Positions 1 to 5,643 of a stretch of DNA of 18,108 nt are shown piece after piece. The stretch comes from Candidatus Omnitrophota bacterium (GTDB taxonomy: Bacteria; Omnitrophota; Gorgyraeia; Aquiviventales; Aquiviventaceae): assembly GCA_023247155.1 (NCBI GenBank), contig JAHFGZ010000002.1:24423-42530 (forward strand), given 5' to 3'. Positions within the stretch are counted from its first letter, which is position 1. Each line of letters begins with the position of its first letter. The notes below the pieces were generated by a model. It was given only the letters and a program-made list of their open reading frames with translations. It was not told where the DNA came from and made no database searches. Position numbers and translations under genes: made by a program.

Positions 1-135
1 TACACCTACCTGCTCAACGCCGTCTCCGGCTCGGACGCGCTGGTCGTGACCGGGTCGCTGTTTCTGGTCGGCGAGCTGCGGCGCGCGCTCCGCCAGGCGC
101 ATGTCCGGCCGAGGAAATCGGTGGTCGAAGCCTAA
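1..135 (+). CDS. folC: Folylpolyglutamate synthase/dihydrofolate synthase, C-terminal end (partial)
   Basis: Only the last 44 codons are present; the gene enters from the left edge in frame 1 and stops with TAA at 133-135. The segment DALVVTGSLFLVGELR matches the conserved C-terminal end of the FolC/MurC-type ligase family, where a [VL]TGSL[FY]LVG motif closes the Rossmann-like C-terminal domain. Family knowledge: FolC adds glutamate to folates in the cytoplasm using ATP, and often also makes dihydrofolate from dihydropteroate. The next gene on the same strand, a tautomerase-like gene, would follow closely if the palindromic element at 144-267 were removed, so the two probably formed a tight operon. 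The call rests on one short motif region, but that motif is characteristic. Confidence 0.82.
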   Translation, partial: YTYLLNAVSGSDALVVTGSLFLVGELRRALRQAHVRPRKSVVEA

Positions 136-275
136 CGCAGAGGGGTGATGGTCAAGTTTGGCGGGTCCTGCCGCTGCGCCACCCCGCCGGCTGTCCTCGG
201 CCTTGACGGCCTGCGGGCAGGCGGCGGGACCCCGGCTCTGCGGCACCCGCCAAACTTGACCACTCCCCGCAGAGG
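136..275. mobile_element. MITE-like palindromic element with 8-bp target duplication
   Basis: A 124-bp element (144-267) has 23-bp terminal inverted repeats at 144-166 and 245-267 that match at 20 of 23 positions and share the core GTCAAGTTTGGCGGGT. It is flanked by an exact 8-bp direct repeat, CGCAGAGG, at 136-143 and 268-275. The interior is also roughly self-complementary: CCCGCCGG near 183-190 faces the GGCGGG region near 222-229, so the whole element can fold as a long hairpin. It holds no coding potential. Removing it and one repeat copy leaves folC about 15 nt from the next start codon with one Shine-Dalgarno. This is what a non-autonomous inverted-repeat transposon insertion looks like. 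The mobilising transposase is not in the window. Confidence 0.75.
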
Positions 276-281
276 AGAGCG

Positions 282-461
282 ATGCCGGTGATCACCGTGG
301 AGTGGTTGGAAGGACGCACCCCGCAGCAGAAGGCCCAGCTGGCCGACGCCATCACCCAGGCGTTCGTGGACGTCGCCAAGGTGTCGAGGGAGCAGGTGTG
401 GATCGTCTTCCGCGACGTGCGGCGCTCCGACTGGGCGATGGCGGGGAAGCCCCTCGGTTGA
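282..461 (+). CDS. 4-oxalocrotonate tautomerase family protein
   Basis: This 59-residue protein begins MPVITVEWLEGRTPQQK, the classic start of 4-oxalocrotonate tautomerase (4-OT) family proteins. In the family the initiator Met is removed and Pro becomes the N-terminal catalytic base; Pro2 is present here. Arg12, in the EGRT segment, matches a conserved substrate-binding arginine, and the C-terminal part with WAMAGKPLG fits the usual beta-hairpin end. The family length is about 60-65 residues, so the protein is complete. The start is set by GAGGAGAG just upstream, which lies at the right junction of the palindromic insertion. Members isomerise 2-hydroxymuconate-like enols, but isolated genomic copies often have unknown substrates. 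No aromatic-catabolism genes are nearby, so only the family is assigned. Confidence 0.85.
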   Translation: MPVITVEWLEGRTPQQKAQLADAITQAFVDVAKVSREQVWIVFRDVRRSDWAMAGKPLG

Positions 462-497
462 GCGCCGGCGCGGCCCGGTCGGGGGCCTCGCCGGGGG

Positions 498-1316
498 TCA
501 TTCGGGCGCGTTCAGGTAGTCGATGTAGTCGGCGACGCCGAAGAGCGCTTCCTTGACCGCGAGGGTGCGCTCCGGCACGAAGGGGTGGGTCGTCGCGTAC
601 TGCGGCCGCACGACGCCGCGCGGCAGGTACTGGGCCTTGTCGCTGTGGAGGTCGCGCAGCGTCTCCAGGAACGTCAGCATGGCCTTCGGATCGAAGCCAG
701 CCGCCTGCAGGTACCTCACCGCGAGGCGGTCCGCCTCCAGCTCATCCTGCCGGGCGTAGGCGAGCTGGGCCACCCGCGCCGCCACGCTGAGGCCTCTCGT
801 CGCCGCGCCCCGCCGGGCCGCGAGGCTCGCCAGCTGCACAATCTGCAGGCCGAGGTTGCTCTCGTAGCGCTTGACCGCGTGGCGCGCGGCGATGTGCGCC
901 ACCTCATGCGCGATCACCCCCGCCAGCTCGTCGTCGTTGGCGGTCTTCTTCACCAGGCCGTCGTCGAGGAAGACGTAGCCCCCGGGCAGGGAGAAGGCGT
1001 TGACGTCGTCATCCGCGATGACGGTGAAGTGGTAGACCAGCTCGCGCCGGTCGCAGACCGCGGCGATCCGCTGGCCGATGTCCCGCACCCGCTGCTGCAC
1101 GGGTTCGTCCGCCACGACGGCCACCTCGTCCACGACCTGGCGGGCCACCTTGCGGCCCACCTCGACCTCCTGCTCCGTGGAGGTGATCGTGTACTCCTGC
1201 TGCTGGGTCGCCAGGTTGAAGCTGCTGCCGACGCAGCCCGTCGCCGCCAGCCCTCCCAGGAGGAGCCCCCACCGGACCGCCCGCCGCGCCTGCGCCACGA
1301 TGCCGGAAGCCGCCAT
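498..1316 (-). CDS. M48 family zinc metalloprotease, predicted lipoprotein
   Basis: This 272-residue protein has a short N-terminal hydrophobic segment (residues 16-27) ending at Cys28 in ATGC, a weak lipobox that would place it in the envelope. The active site is GVIAHEVAHIAARH: the HExxH motif has His137, Glu138 and His141. The downstream ELEAD segment (Glu192, Asp196) supplies the third zinc ligand expected in M48 peptidases. Soluble M48 proteins of this type (BepA/LoiP/YcaL group) handle outer-membrane protein quality control in diderms; the substrate here is unknown. GGGAG lies 4 nt before the start. A perfect TATAAT on this strand (1325-1330) is so close that transcription from it would leave almost no leader. 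The gene converges on the tautomerase gene with 36 nt between stops. Confidence 0.9.
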   Translation of the reverse strand: MAASGIVAQARRAVRWGLLLGGLAATGCVGSSFNLATQQQEYTITSTEQEVEVGRKVARQVVDEVAVVADEPVQQRVRDIGQRIAAVCDRRELVYHFTVIADDDVNAFSLPGGYVFLDDGLVKKTANDDELAGVIAHEVAHIAARHAVKRYESNLGLQIVQLASLAARRGAATRGLSVAARVAQLAYARQDELEADRLAVRYLQAAGFDPKAMLTFLETLRDLHSDKAQYLPRGVVRPQYATTHPFVPERTLAVKEALFGVADYIDYLNAPE

Positions 1317-1324
1317 TTGCTCCC

Positions 1325-1330
1325 ATTATA
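1325..1330 (-). promoter_or_regulatory. Candidate -10 box of the M48 protease gene
   Basis: A perfect TATAAT reads on the minus strand 8 nt upstream of the protease start codon. No good -35 hexamer lies 16-18 nt further upstream. A start 6-7 nt downstream would give an almost leaderless mRNA lacking the GGGAG sequence, so another promoter may also exist. Confidence 0.4.
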
Positions 1331-1339
1331 TGCTATGCT
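1331..1339 (+). promoter_or_regulatory. Extended -10 promoter for the first riboswitch transcript
   Basis: TGCTATGCT fits an extended -10 element (TGn followed by a TATAAT-like hexamer). Transcription would start near 1346, about 22 nt before the riboswitch P1 stem. No clear -35 is seen, as is common for extended -10 promoters. It abuts the opposite-strand TATAAT at 1325-1330, so the two divergent units share one AT-rich island. Confidence 0.45.
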
Positions 1340-1367
1340 TGATCAGAAGGCTCGCAGCAGTCGCAAT

Positions 1368-1474
1368 CACCCTCGAACGGGCAAACCCGGCGTAAGCCGG
1401 GGACGCAAAGTCACAGCCCCGCATGCTTCGCGTTGCGAAGCCAAGCGTGCGGGGGGCTGGATTGCCGAAGGGTG
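1368..1474 (+). ncRNA. c-di-GMP-I (GEMM-I) riboswitch aptamer
   Basis: The hallmark GEMM-I blocks occur in order. GGGCAAACC (1379-1387) is followed by a hairpin CCCGGC-GTAA-GCCGGG with a GNRA tetraloop, then GGACGCAAAG (1401-1410). A second long hairpin follows, GCCCCGCA...TGCGGGG enclosing GCTTCGC-GTT-GCGAAGC with a CCAAG receptor-like stretch, and then GGCTGGATTGCCGAA (1455-1469). P1 closes between CACCCT (1368-1373) and AGGGTG (1469-1474). By alignment with the Vibrio Vc2 aptamer, recalled from memory, the ligand-discriminating position is G (1380) and the intercalating A (1407) is present. This predicts c-di-GMP rather than cGAMP. It lies just upstream of a terminator and a histidine kinase gene. 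Confidence 0.93.
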
Positions 1475-1479
1475 CCGAG

Positions 1480-1514
1480 GCCCCTTCCTCGCCGACGAGG
1501 GAGGGGCGTTTGTT
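1480..1514 (+). terminator. Intrinsic terminator, riboswitch 1 expression platform
   Basis: A 12-bp stem pairs GCCCCTTCCTCG (1480-1491) with CGAGGGAGGGGC (1496-1507), with one G-U pair and a CCGA loop, followed by GTTTGTT. GAAGGG (1467-1472), in the 3' strand of P1, could instead pair with CCCTTC (1482-1487) in the terminator arm. Ligand-stabilised P1 would then free the terminator, which predicts a c-di-GMP OFF switch. The pairing is seen in the sequence; the direction of regulation is inferred. Confidence 0.82.
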
Positions 1515-1536
1515 ATCTGCGGGAAGGAGCGTGCGG

Positions 1537-2790
1537 ATGGGCGGAGCAGCCATCACCGGGGTGGACGACCTTCGCACCAAGCTGGGGAAGCTGGAAGTCG
1601 CGCTGAGCGCCATTGTCGACGCCCTGGTCTGGATCGACGGGGACGGGCGGGTCCAGTGGTACAATGCGCCGTTCCGACGTCTCGTGGACCGGCCGGATGC
1701 CGCGGTGCTGGGCGCCCGGCTCGTCGACCTCCTGCCGCTCGAGGAAGGCGGGAAGCCGCTCCCGCCGCACGCCCATCCGATCCATCTCGCCCTGAACGGC
1801 CGGCCGAACGCCGTCGGCAGCTATGAATACCGGGGGGGCAACCAGCCTGTCGTGCTGGAGGTGTTCGCGGCCCGGGTCCAGTTCAGCCGGCATGAGCTGA
1901 ACACGGTGGTCGCCGTCCGCGACATCACGGAGCGCCGGCGGGCGGAGGAGAAGGAGCAGCGGCTCGCCGCCTCGGCGCGCAAGCGCGCGGCCGAGCTCGA
2001 CGCGGCCTACAAGGCGCTGAAGAGCACGCAGGCGATGCTCGTGCACGCCGAGAAGATGGCGGCGATCGGCCAGCTCGCCAGCGGGGTCGCCCATGAGGTC
2101 AAGAACCCCCTGGGCATCATCCTGCAGGGGGTCGACTACCTGGAAGGGCGGGTCGGTCTCGAGGACCCCGAGGGAGTGGAGGTCCTGCAGATGATCAAAG
2201 AGGCCGTGATGCGGTCGGACCGGATCGTGCGCGACCTGCTGAACTTCTCCCGGCAGCGGCCGCTGGAGCCGAAGCCCTGCGACATCGCGCAGGTCATCCG
2301 GGACTCGCTGGGGCTGGTGGGGAAGCAGCTGGCGCTCCAGAGCATCGCGGTGCGGGAGGCGTTTGCCGACGGGCTGCCGCCGGTGGTCATCGATGAAAAC
2401 CAGATGAAGCAGGTCTTCATCAACGTCCTCCTGAACGCCCTCCAGGCGATGCCGCACGGCGGCGAGCTGACCCTCCGGACCGCCGCCGCCGCGCCGGAGA
2501 GCCTTCCTGTGGAGCTGGCCCGGCGGGCCCTGGCGACGTGGCGGCCCGGGGAGACCGCGGTGCGGTGCGAGGTGGCCGACACCGGCATCGGCATCCCTGC
2601 GGATCAGGTCCAGAAGGCGTTCGAGCCGTTCTTCACGACGAAGCCGGCGGGCCAGGGGACGGGCCTGGGCCTTGCGATCTCGCGGTCCATCATCGAGAAG
2701 CACCGCGGCGGGATCGCCCTCGCGAGCCAGGCGGGGCGCGGGACGACGATCACCATCGTGCTGCCCATCATCCACGCGGTGCCCGGATGA
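1537..2790 (+). CDS. PAS-domain sensor histidine kinase, soluble
   Basis: This 417-residue kinase has no membrane segment or signal peptide. Residues about 17-135 form a PAS domain (AIVDALVWIDGDGRVQWYNAPF, closing with VAVRDITERRRAEE). A helical linker (136-170) leads to HisKA with the H-box GVAHEVKNPL (phospho-acceptor His186). The HATPase domain shows an N-box around Asn296/Asn300, a G1 box DTGIGIP (348-354), an F-box EPFFTT and a G2 box GQGTGLGLA. I chose ATG 1537 because AAGGAG (1524-1529) stands 7 nt upstream; earlier in-frame starts fall inside the riboswitch and terminator. The stop overlaps the next gene's start (ATGA), so the kinase and receivers are translationally coupled. The signal sensed is unknown; it is cytoplasmic. 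Transcription is probably controlled by the c-di-GMP riboswitch. Confidence 0.93.
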   Translation: MGGAAITGVDDLRTKLGKLEVALSAIVDALVWIDGDGRVQWYNAPFRRLVDRPDAAVLGARLVDLLPLEEGGKPLPPHAHPIHLALNGRPNAVGSYEYRGGNQPVVLEVFAARVQFSRHELNTVVAVRDITERRRAEEKEQRLAASARKRAAELDAAYKALKSTQAMLVHAEKMAAIGQLASGVAHEVKNPLGIILQGVDYLEGRVGLEDPEGVEVLQMIKEAVMRSDRIVRDLLNFSRQRPLEPKPCDIAQVIRDSLGLVGKQLALQSIAVREAFADGLPPVVIDENQMKQVFINVLLNALQAMPHGGELTLRTAAAAPESLPVELARRALATWRPGETAVRCEVADTGIGIPADQVQKAFEPFFTTKPAGQGTGLGLAISRSIIEKHRGGIALASQAGRGTTITIVLPIIHAVPG

Positions 2791-3170
2791 CGAAGAAGCG
2801 GCTCCTCCTGATCGACGATGAGCGCGACCTCTGCCTGGTCATGAAGCTCAACCTCGAGCGGACCGGGGCCTACGACGTGACGGTTGCCTACTCGGGGCCG
2901 GAGGGGCTGGAGCGGGCCCGGGTCGAGGCGTTCGACCTGGTCATCACGGACTTCAACATGCCGGGGATGGACGGCGGGACGGTGCTGCGCTCGCTCAAGG
3001 CGATGCGGCCCCAGGCGCCGGTCGTGCTGTGCTCGGTGTACCACGACGATGTCACGGCGATCACCGCCGAGGTCCAGCGGGAGGCCGACGGCCTCATCAA
3101 CAAGCCGATCGACCACGCCCAGCTCCTGCGCACCATCGAGCGGGCGCTGGCGAACGGAGCGGAGGGATAG
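2787..3170 (+). CDS. Stand-alone CheY-like response regulator (receiver 1)
   Basis: This 127-residue protein is a single receiver domain with no output domain. The acidic pocket is Asp10/Asp11 in LIDDE, the phosphorylation site is Asp55 in LVITDFNMPGMDG, the switch residue is Ser83 and the conserved Lys is Lys106 in INKPID. Its start overlaps the kinase stop by 4 nt, so it is very probably a phosphorylation target of that kinase. Without an output domain it must act by protein contact, as CheY or Spo0F do, or as a phosphate sink or relay. The second receiver follows after 2 nt. Confidence 0.93.
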   Translation: MTKKRLLLIDDERDLCLVMKLNLERTGAYDVTVAYSGPEGLERARVEAFDLVITDFNMPGMDGGTVLRSLKAMRPQAPVVLCSVYHDDVTAITAEVQREADGLINKPIDHAQLLRTIERALANGAEG

Positions 3171-3172
3171 GG

Positions 3173-3607
3173 ATGGAAGCCGCCAGGCCCAGGCGGGTCG
3201 TCCTGATGATCGACGACGAGGCCAGCGGCCGGAAGATCACCAAACTGCTGCTGGAGCGCTCAGGCTACCAGGTGCTCACCGCCCCGGGCGGCGAGGAAGG
3301 GCTCGTGCTGGCCAAGGCGGAGCACCCGGACATCATCCTGCTCGACATCATGATGCCGAGGATGGACGGCTACGAGACGCTCCGGTGCCTGAAGCGCGAC
3401 CCGGACACAAAAGTCATCCCGGTCCTCATGCTGACGGCGAAAGGCACCGACCAGGACATCGAGATGTCCTTCAAGCTGGGGGCGGTCTTCCACCTCGATA
3501 AGCCGTTCGAGACGAAGGACCTATTGCGGAGGATCGAGGGCGCCTTGGCGCTGGCCGCGCAAGAGGGCGGCTCCGCCGGGCCCTCGGCGCCGGACGGAGA
3601 CGTCTAG
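3173..3607 (+). CDS. Stand-alone CheY-like response regulator (receiver 2)
   Basis: This 144-residue receiver has an acidic pair in MIDDE (Asp14/Asp15), phospho-acceptor Asp58 in IILLDIMMPRMDGYE, switch Thr88 in LMLTAK and Lys110 in HLDKPFE. After residue 128 comes a short Gly/Ser/Pro-rich tail with no recognisable output domain. GGAGGGA (3161-3167), inside the end of the preceding gene, is its Shine-Dalgarno. It differs clearly from the first receiver (Thr instead of Ser, and the HLDKPF motif), so this is not a simple recent duplication. Context makes it the third member of the kinase operon. Its partner and output are unknown. Confidence 0.92.
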   Translation: MEAARPRRVVLMIDDEASGRKITKLLLERSGYQVLTAPGGEEGLVLAKAEHPDIILLDIMMPRMDGYETLRCLKRDPDTKVIPVLMLTAKGTDQDIEMSFKLGAVFHLDKPFETKDLLRRIEGALALAAQEGGSAGPSAPDGDV

Positions 3608-3629
3608 GGGCTCGTCCACGGCCTCGGAC

Positions 3630-3974
3630 TTACCAGGCGGAGTTCAACTGGTTGACCTCGTTCATGACGGCCTGGAACATACGGCGGGTGAGGTCGATCA
3701 GCAGGACGGTGTAGACCACCATCGCCGCGGTGAGCGCGAGCTTGACGCCCCGGGACAGCCTCGGGTTCTTCCAGACCAGCGGCAGGCCGAAGGGTCCCGC
3801 GACGAAGAAGAGCATGAAGAGCACGAACCAGACGTTGTAGTACCAGCGGGGCTTGGGTTGGGCGGGCCGCGGCGTGCCATCCAACGGCTGCCCGCACTGG
3901 CTGCAAAACGTGGCCGGCTCGTGGGTCGTCGCTCCGCAGAGCGGACAGCACTTCATCGTCGCACCGGGTTCCAT
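3630..3974 (-). CDS. Zinc-ribbon membrane protein of unknown function
   Basis: This 114-residue protein starts with a zinc ribbon, CPLCG (Cys10/Cys13) and CSQCG (Cys24/Cys27), then a proline-rich linker and two hydrophobic segments (about 47-67 and 77-94) separated by the basic stretch WKNPRLSRGVK. The layout suggests a cytoplasmic metal-binding head on a small two-pass membrane anchor. No specific function is recognised; similar zinc-ribbon proteins occur widely as uncharacterised genes. It converges on the second receiver gene with 22 nt between them. Met7 (MKCCPLCG) is an alternative start, since neither start has a convincing Shine-Dalgarno. Confidence 0.75.
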   Translation of the reverse strand: MEPGATMKCCPLCGATTHEPATFCSQCGQPLDGTPRPAQPKPRWYYNVWFVLFMLFFVAGPFGLPLVWKNPRLSRGVKLALTAAMVVYTVLLIDLTRRMFQAVMNEVNQLNSAW

Positions 3975-3990
3975 TCCCGCTATTCTACCT

Positions 3991-4035
3991 GGAGGCCCTT
4001 CGGGATGCCATCTCAGAGATGCGGGGACGGCCTCC
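3991..4035. repeat. Two-tier dyad symmetry upstream of cysC
   Basis: GGAGGCC (3991-3997) pairs with GGCCTCC (4029-4035). Inside it CATCT and AGATG flank a CAG loop. The dyad covers the place where a -35 box would lie for the TATAAT at 4042 and could be an operator or a structured element. No regulator family is identified. Confidence 0.45.
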
Positions 4036-4041
4036 GAGGTG

Positions 4042-4047
4042 TATAAT
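4042..4047 (+). promoter_or_regulatory. Candidate -10 box of the cysC-cysH operon
   Basis: A perfect TATAAT lies 76 nt upstream of the cysC start in an otherwise GC-rich region. No -35 resembling TTGACA is found 16-18 nt upstream; that interval is occupied by a dyad repeat, so activator dependence is possible. Confidence 0.45.
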
Positions 4048-4123
4048 GCAGCCTGGTGATGGCCGGGATCGGCGCGTCGGTCCCGGCTTGCTCGTCACCG
4101 ACGGCGAAGGAGCGGAGCAGCGC

Positions 4124-4690
4124 ATGCAGAGAGGGTTCACCCTGTGGTTCACCGGGTTGTCCGGCGCCGGCAAGTCCACGCTGGCCGAGCACGTGGCCGC
4201 GGAGCTGCGGCGTCGGGGGTTGCAGGTGGAGATCCTGGATGGGGATGAGGTCCGGACCAACCTGAGCAAGGGCCTCGGCTTCAGCAAGGAAGATCGCGAC
4301 ACGAACATCAAGCGGATCGGCTACGTGTGCAAGCTGCTGACCCGAAACGGCGTCGTCGCCATCAGCGCGGCCATCTCGCCCTACCGGGAGATCCGCGATT
4401 ATAACCGCGCGCAGATCGGCCCATTCATCGAGGTGTACGTCAAGTGCTCCATCGAGGCGCTGACCCGCCGCGACGTGAAGGGCCTCTACAAGAAGGCGCT
4501 GGCCGGCGAGGTGAAGAACTTCACGGGGGTCTCCGACCCCTACGAGCCCCCGCTCAACCCGGAGATCGTGGTGGATTCGGAGCGCCAGCGCGAAGCGGAG
4601 AGCCTCCGCGCCATTCTCGACTATCTCGAGCGGCATGCGTGGATCCCGCAGGACCCCTCAAGAGCTGAGACAGCTCAACGACGCGTTTGA
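4124..4690 (+). CDS. cysC: Adenylyl-sulfate (APS) kinase
   Basis: This 188-residue protein has the P-loop GLSGAGKST (11-19) and the family segments LDGDEVRTNLSKGLGFSKEDRDTN, VAISAAISPYREIRD and VKGLYKKALAGEVKNFTGVSDPYEPP, which are diagnostic of APS kinase. It phosphorylates adenylyl sulfate to PAPS with ATP in the cytoplasm during sulfate activation. ATG 4124 is preferred: GGAG lies 6 nt and AAGGAG 11 nt upstream, and only this start gives the usual N-terminus MQRGFTLWFTGLSGAGKS. The C-terminus runs about 15 residues past the normal end (near HAWIP) and overlaps the following cysH by 56 nt. No ATP sulfurylase gene is in the window, so APS must be made by enzymes encoded elsewhere. Confidence 0.95.
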   Translation: MQRGFTLWFTGLSGAGKSTLAEHVAAELRRRGLQVEILDGDEVRTNLSKGLGFSKEDRDTNIKRIGYVCKLLTRNGVVAISAAISPYREIRDYNRAQIGPFIEVYVKCSIEALTRRDVKGLYKKALAGEVKNFTGVSDPYEPPLNPEIVVDSERQREAESLRAILDYLERHAWIPQDPSRAETAQRRV

Positions 4691-5360
4691 GCGCGCCCAG
4701 CCGGCCGAGATCATCCGGTGGGCGGTGGAGGCGTTCCGCCCCGACGTGGCGCTCACCTCCTCCTTCGGCGCGGACAGCGCCGCCCTCATCCACATGGCGA
4801 TCCAGGCGGACCCCGCCATCAGCATCCGGTTCGTCGACACCGGCTTTCATTTCCCGGAGACGCTGCAGTTCCTGGAGGACCTCCGGCGCCGCTTCCACCT
4901 GAACGTCCGCGTGTTCCGCACCCGCCTCGCGGCGGGCGATATCGAACGGCTCAAGCGGGAGCGCGCCGCCCGGCCGATCGACGACCGCTACTGCTGCGGC
5001 GAGTACAAGGTCGAGGCGACGGAGCGCGCGCTGGCCGGGCTGCGCTGCTGGATCACCGGGCTCATGCGCGAGGAGGCGCCCACGCGTCGCCACACGCCCA
5101 TCGTCGAGGTCCTGGAGAGTGGGATGACGAAGGTCGCGCCGATCGCCGGCTGGACGGCCAAGCAGCTCTACGCCTACATGCAGGAGCACCGGCTGCCGTT
5201 CCACCCGCTGTGGGCCCGCGGCTACACCTCGATCGGCTGCGCCCTCCACACCCAGCCGCCCGTCGATCCGCGCAACCCGCGGTCGGGCCGCTGGGCCGGT
5301 CAGGACAAGACCGAGTGCGGCATCCACGACATCGGCAAGCCCAAGCGCAAGCCCACCTGA
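4635..5360 (+). CDS. cysH: APS/PAPS reductase (phosphoadenylyl-sulfate reductase family), unusual Cys-to-His cluster ligand
   Basis: This 241-residue protein has the CysH PP-loop SSFGADSAAL (42-51), the FVDTGFHFPETLQFL segment, the REEAPTR loop and the C-terminal KTECGIH motif with catalytic Cys228. Iron-sulfur APS reductases bind a [4Fe-4S] cluster with a Cys-Cys pair and a C-x-x-C motif. Here Cys120-Cys121 (YCCGEYK) and Cys202 are present, but the fourth position is His205 (GCALHTQ instead of the usual GC.PCT). The enzyme reduces APS or PAPS to sulfite with thioredoxin. Linkage to cysC hints at PAPS, while the retained cysteines point to APS. The start lies 56 nt inside cysC with only a weak GAG-type ribosome site; no better in-frame start precedes the conserved region. 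Confidence 0.92.
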   Translation: MRGSRRTPQELRQLNDAFERAQPAEIIRWAVEAFRPDVALTSSFGADSAALIHMAIQADPAISIRFVDTGFHFPETLQFLEDLRRRFHLNVRVFRTRLAAGDIERLKRERAARPIDDRYCCGEYKVEATERALAGLRCWITGLMREEAPTRRHTPIVEVLESGMTKVAPIAGWTAKQLYAYMQEHRLPFHPLWARGYTSIGCALHTQPPVDPRNPRSGRWAGQDKTECGIHDIGKPKRKPT

Positions 5361-5382
5361 TCCCGCATTCAGGATCGCGCAT

Positions 5383-5412
5383 TTGACTTTTCGCGGTCCC
5401 ATCAGGTAACCT
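5383..5412 (+). promoter_or_regulatory. Candidate promoter of the second riboswitch operon
   Basis: TTGACT (5383-5388) and TAACCT (5407-5412) are separated by 18 nt. The -35 is good and the -10 weak. It starts 22 nt after the cysH stop and would give a leader of about 75 nt before the aptamer. Confidence 0.35.
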
Positions 5413-5436
5413 TCTTAGTACGGAACCTTGAGCAAC

Positions 5437-5478
5437 GCCCTCAGGCAGTCGCCCTCAGCGAAGTGCCCTCAGAGCACT
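5437..5478 (+). repeat. Three GCCCTCAG repeats with 14-bp period
   Basis: GCCCTCAG occurs exactly at 5437, 5451 and 5465, each 14 nt apart, with unlike 6-nt spacers. The block sits between the candidate promoter and the second riboswitch, so it would be in the transcribed leader. No function is recognised. Confidence 0.6.
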
Positions 5479-5493
5479 CTTGTCATCGCAGTG

Positions 5494-5588
5494 GTCTGAA
5501 CCGATAACGGCACACCCGTCGAAAGGCGGGGTCGCAAAGCCACAGGACCTACAGCATGTGCCAAGGTAGCCTGGCTGCCGAAACAGAC
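5494..5588 (+). ncRNA. c-di-GMP-I (GEMM-I) riboswitch aptamer, second copy
   Basis: The GEMM-I layout is complete. GATAACGGCACACC is followed by the hairpin CCCGTC-GAAA-GGCGGG with a GNRA tetraloop, then GGTCGCAAAGCCACAGG (5530-5545). A second hairpin is built on CAGG/CCTG and CTAC/GTAG with a CCAAG stretch, and CTGGCTGCCGAAA follows. P1 closes between GTCTG (5494-5498) and CAGAC (5584-5588). The ligand-selecting position aligns with G5509 and the intercalating A with A5536, so c-di-GMP is predicted rather than cGAMP (alignment from memory). It precedes a strong terminator and the gene for a secreted protein. Confidence 0.95.
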
Positions 5589-5609
5589 AACACCCTGAGG
5601 CACACCACG

Positions 5610-5643
5610 CCCTTTCCGAGCGGATCGGAGAGGGATTTTTTTA
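5610..5643 (+). terminator. Intrinsic terminator, riboswitch 2 expression platform
   Basis: CCCTTTCCGA (5610-5619) pairs with TCGGAGAGGG (5625-5634) over 10 bp with one U-G pair and a 5-nt loop, followed by seven T (5636-5642). It lies between the aptamer and the gene start, so it should govern read-through. I could not identify a convincing antiterminator, so whether c-di-GMP turns expression on or off is not decided. Confidence 0.9.

Noticed and set aside
1368..1474. Possible 3',3'-cGAMP (GEMM-Ib) specificity
   Set aside because: The position that is A in cGAMP-binding members aligns with G here, and also in the second copy, so c-di-GMP is the better prediction.
1423..1536. Upstream extension of the histidine kinase to ATG 1423
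   Set aside because: The extension would cover the riboswitch P3 stem and the terminator; AAGGAG before ATG 1537 gives a much better start.
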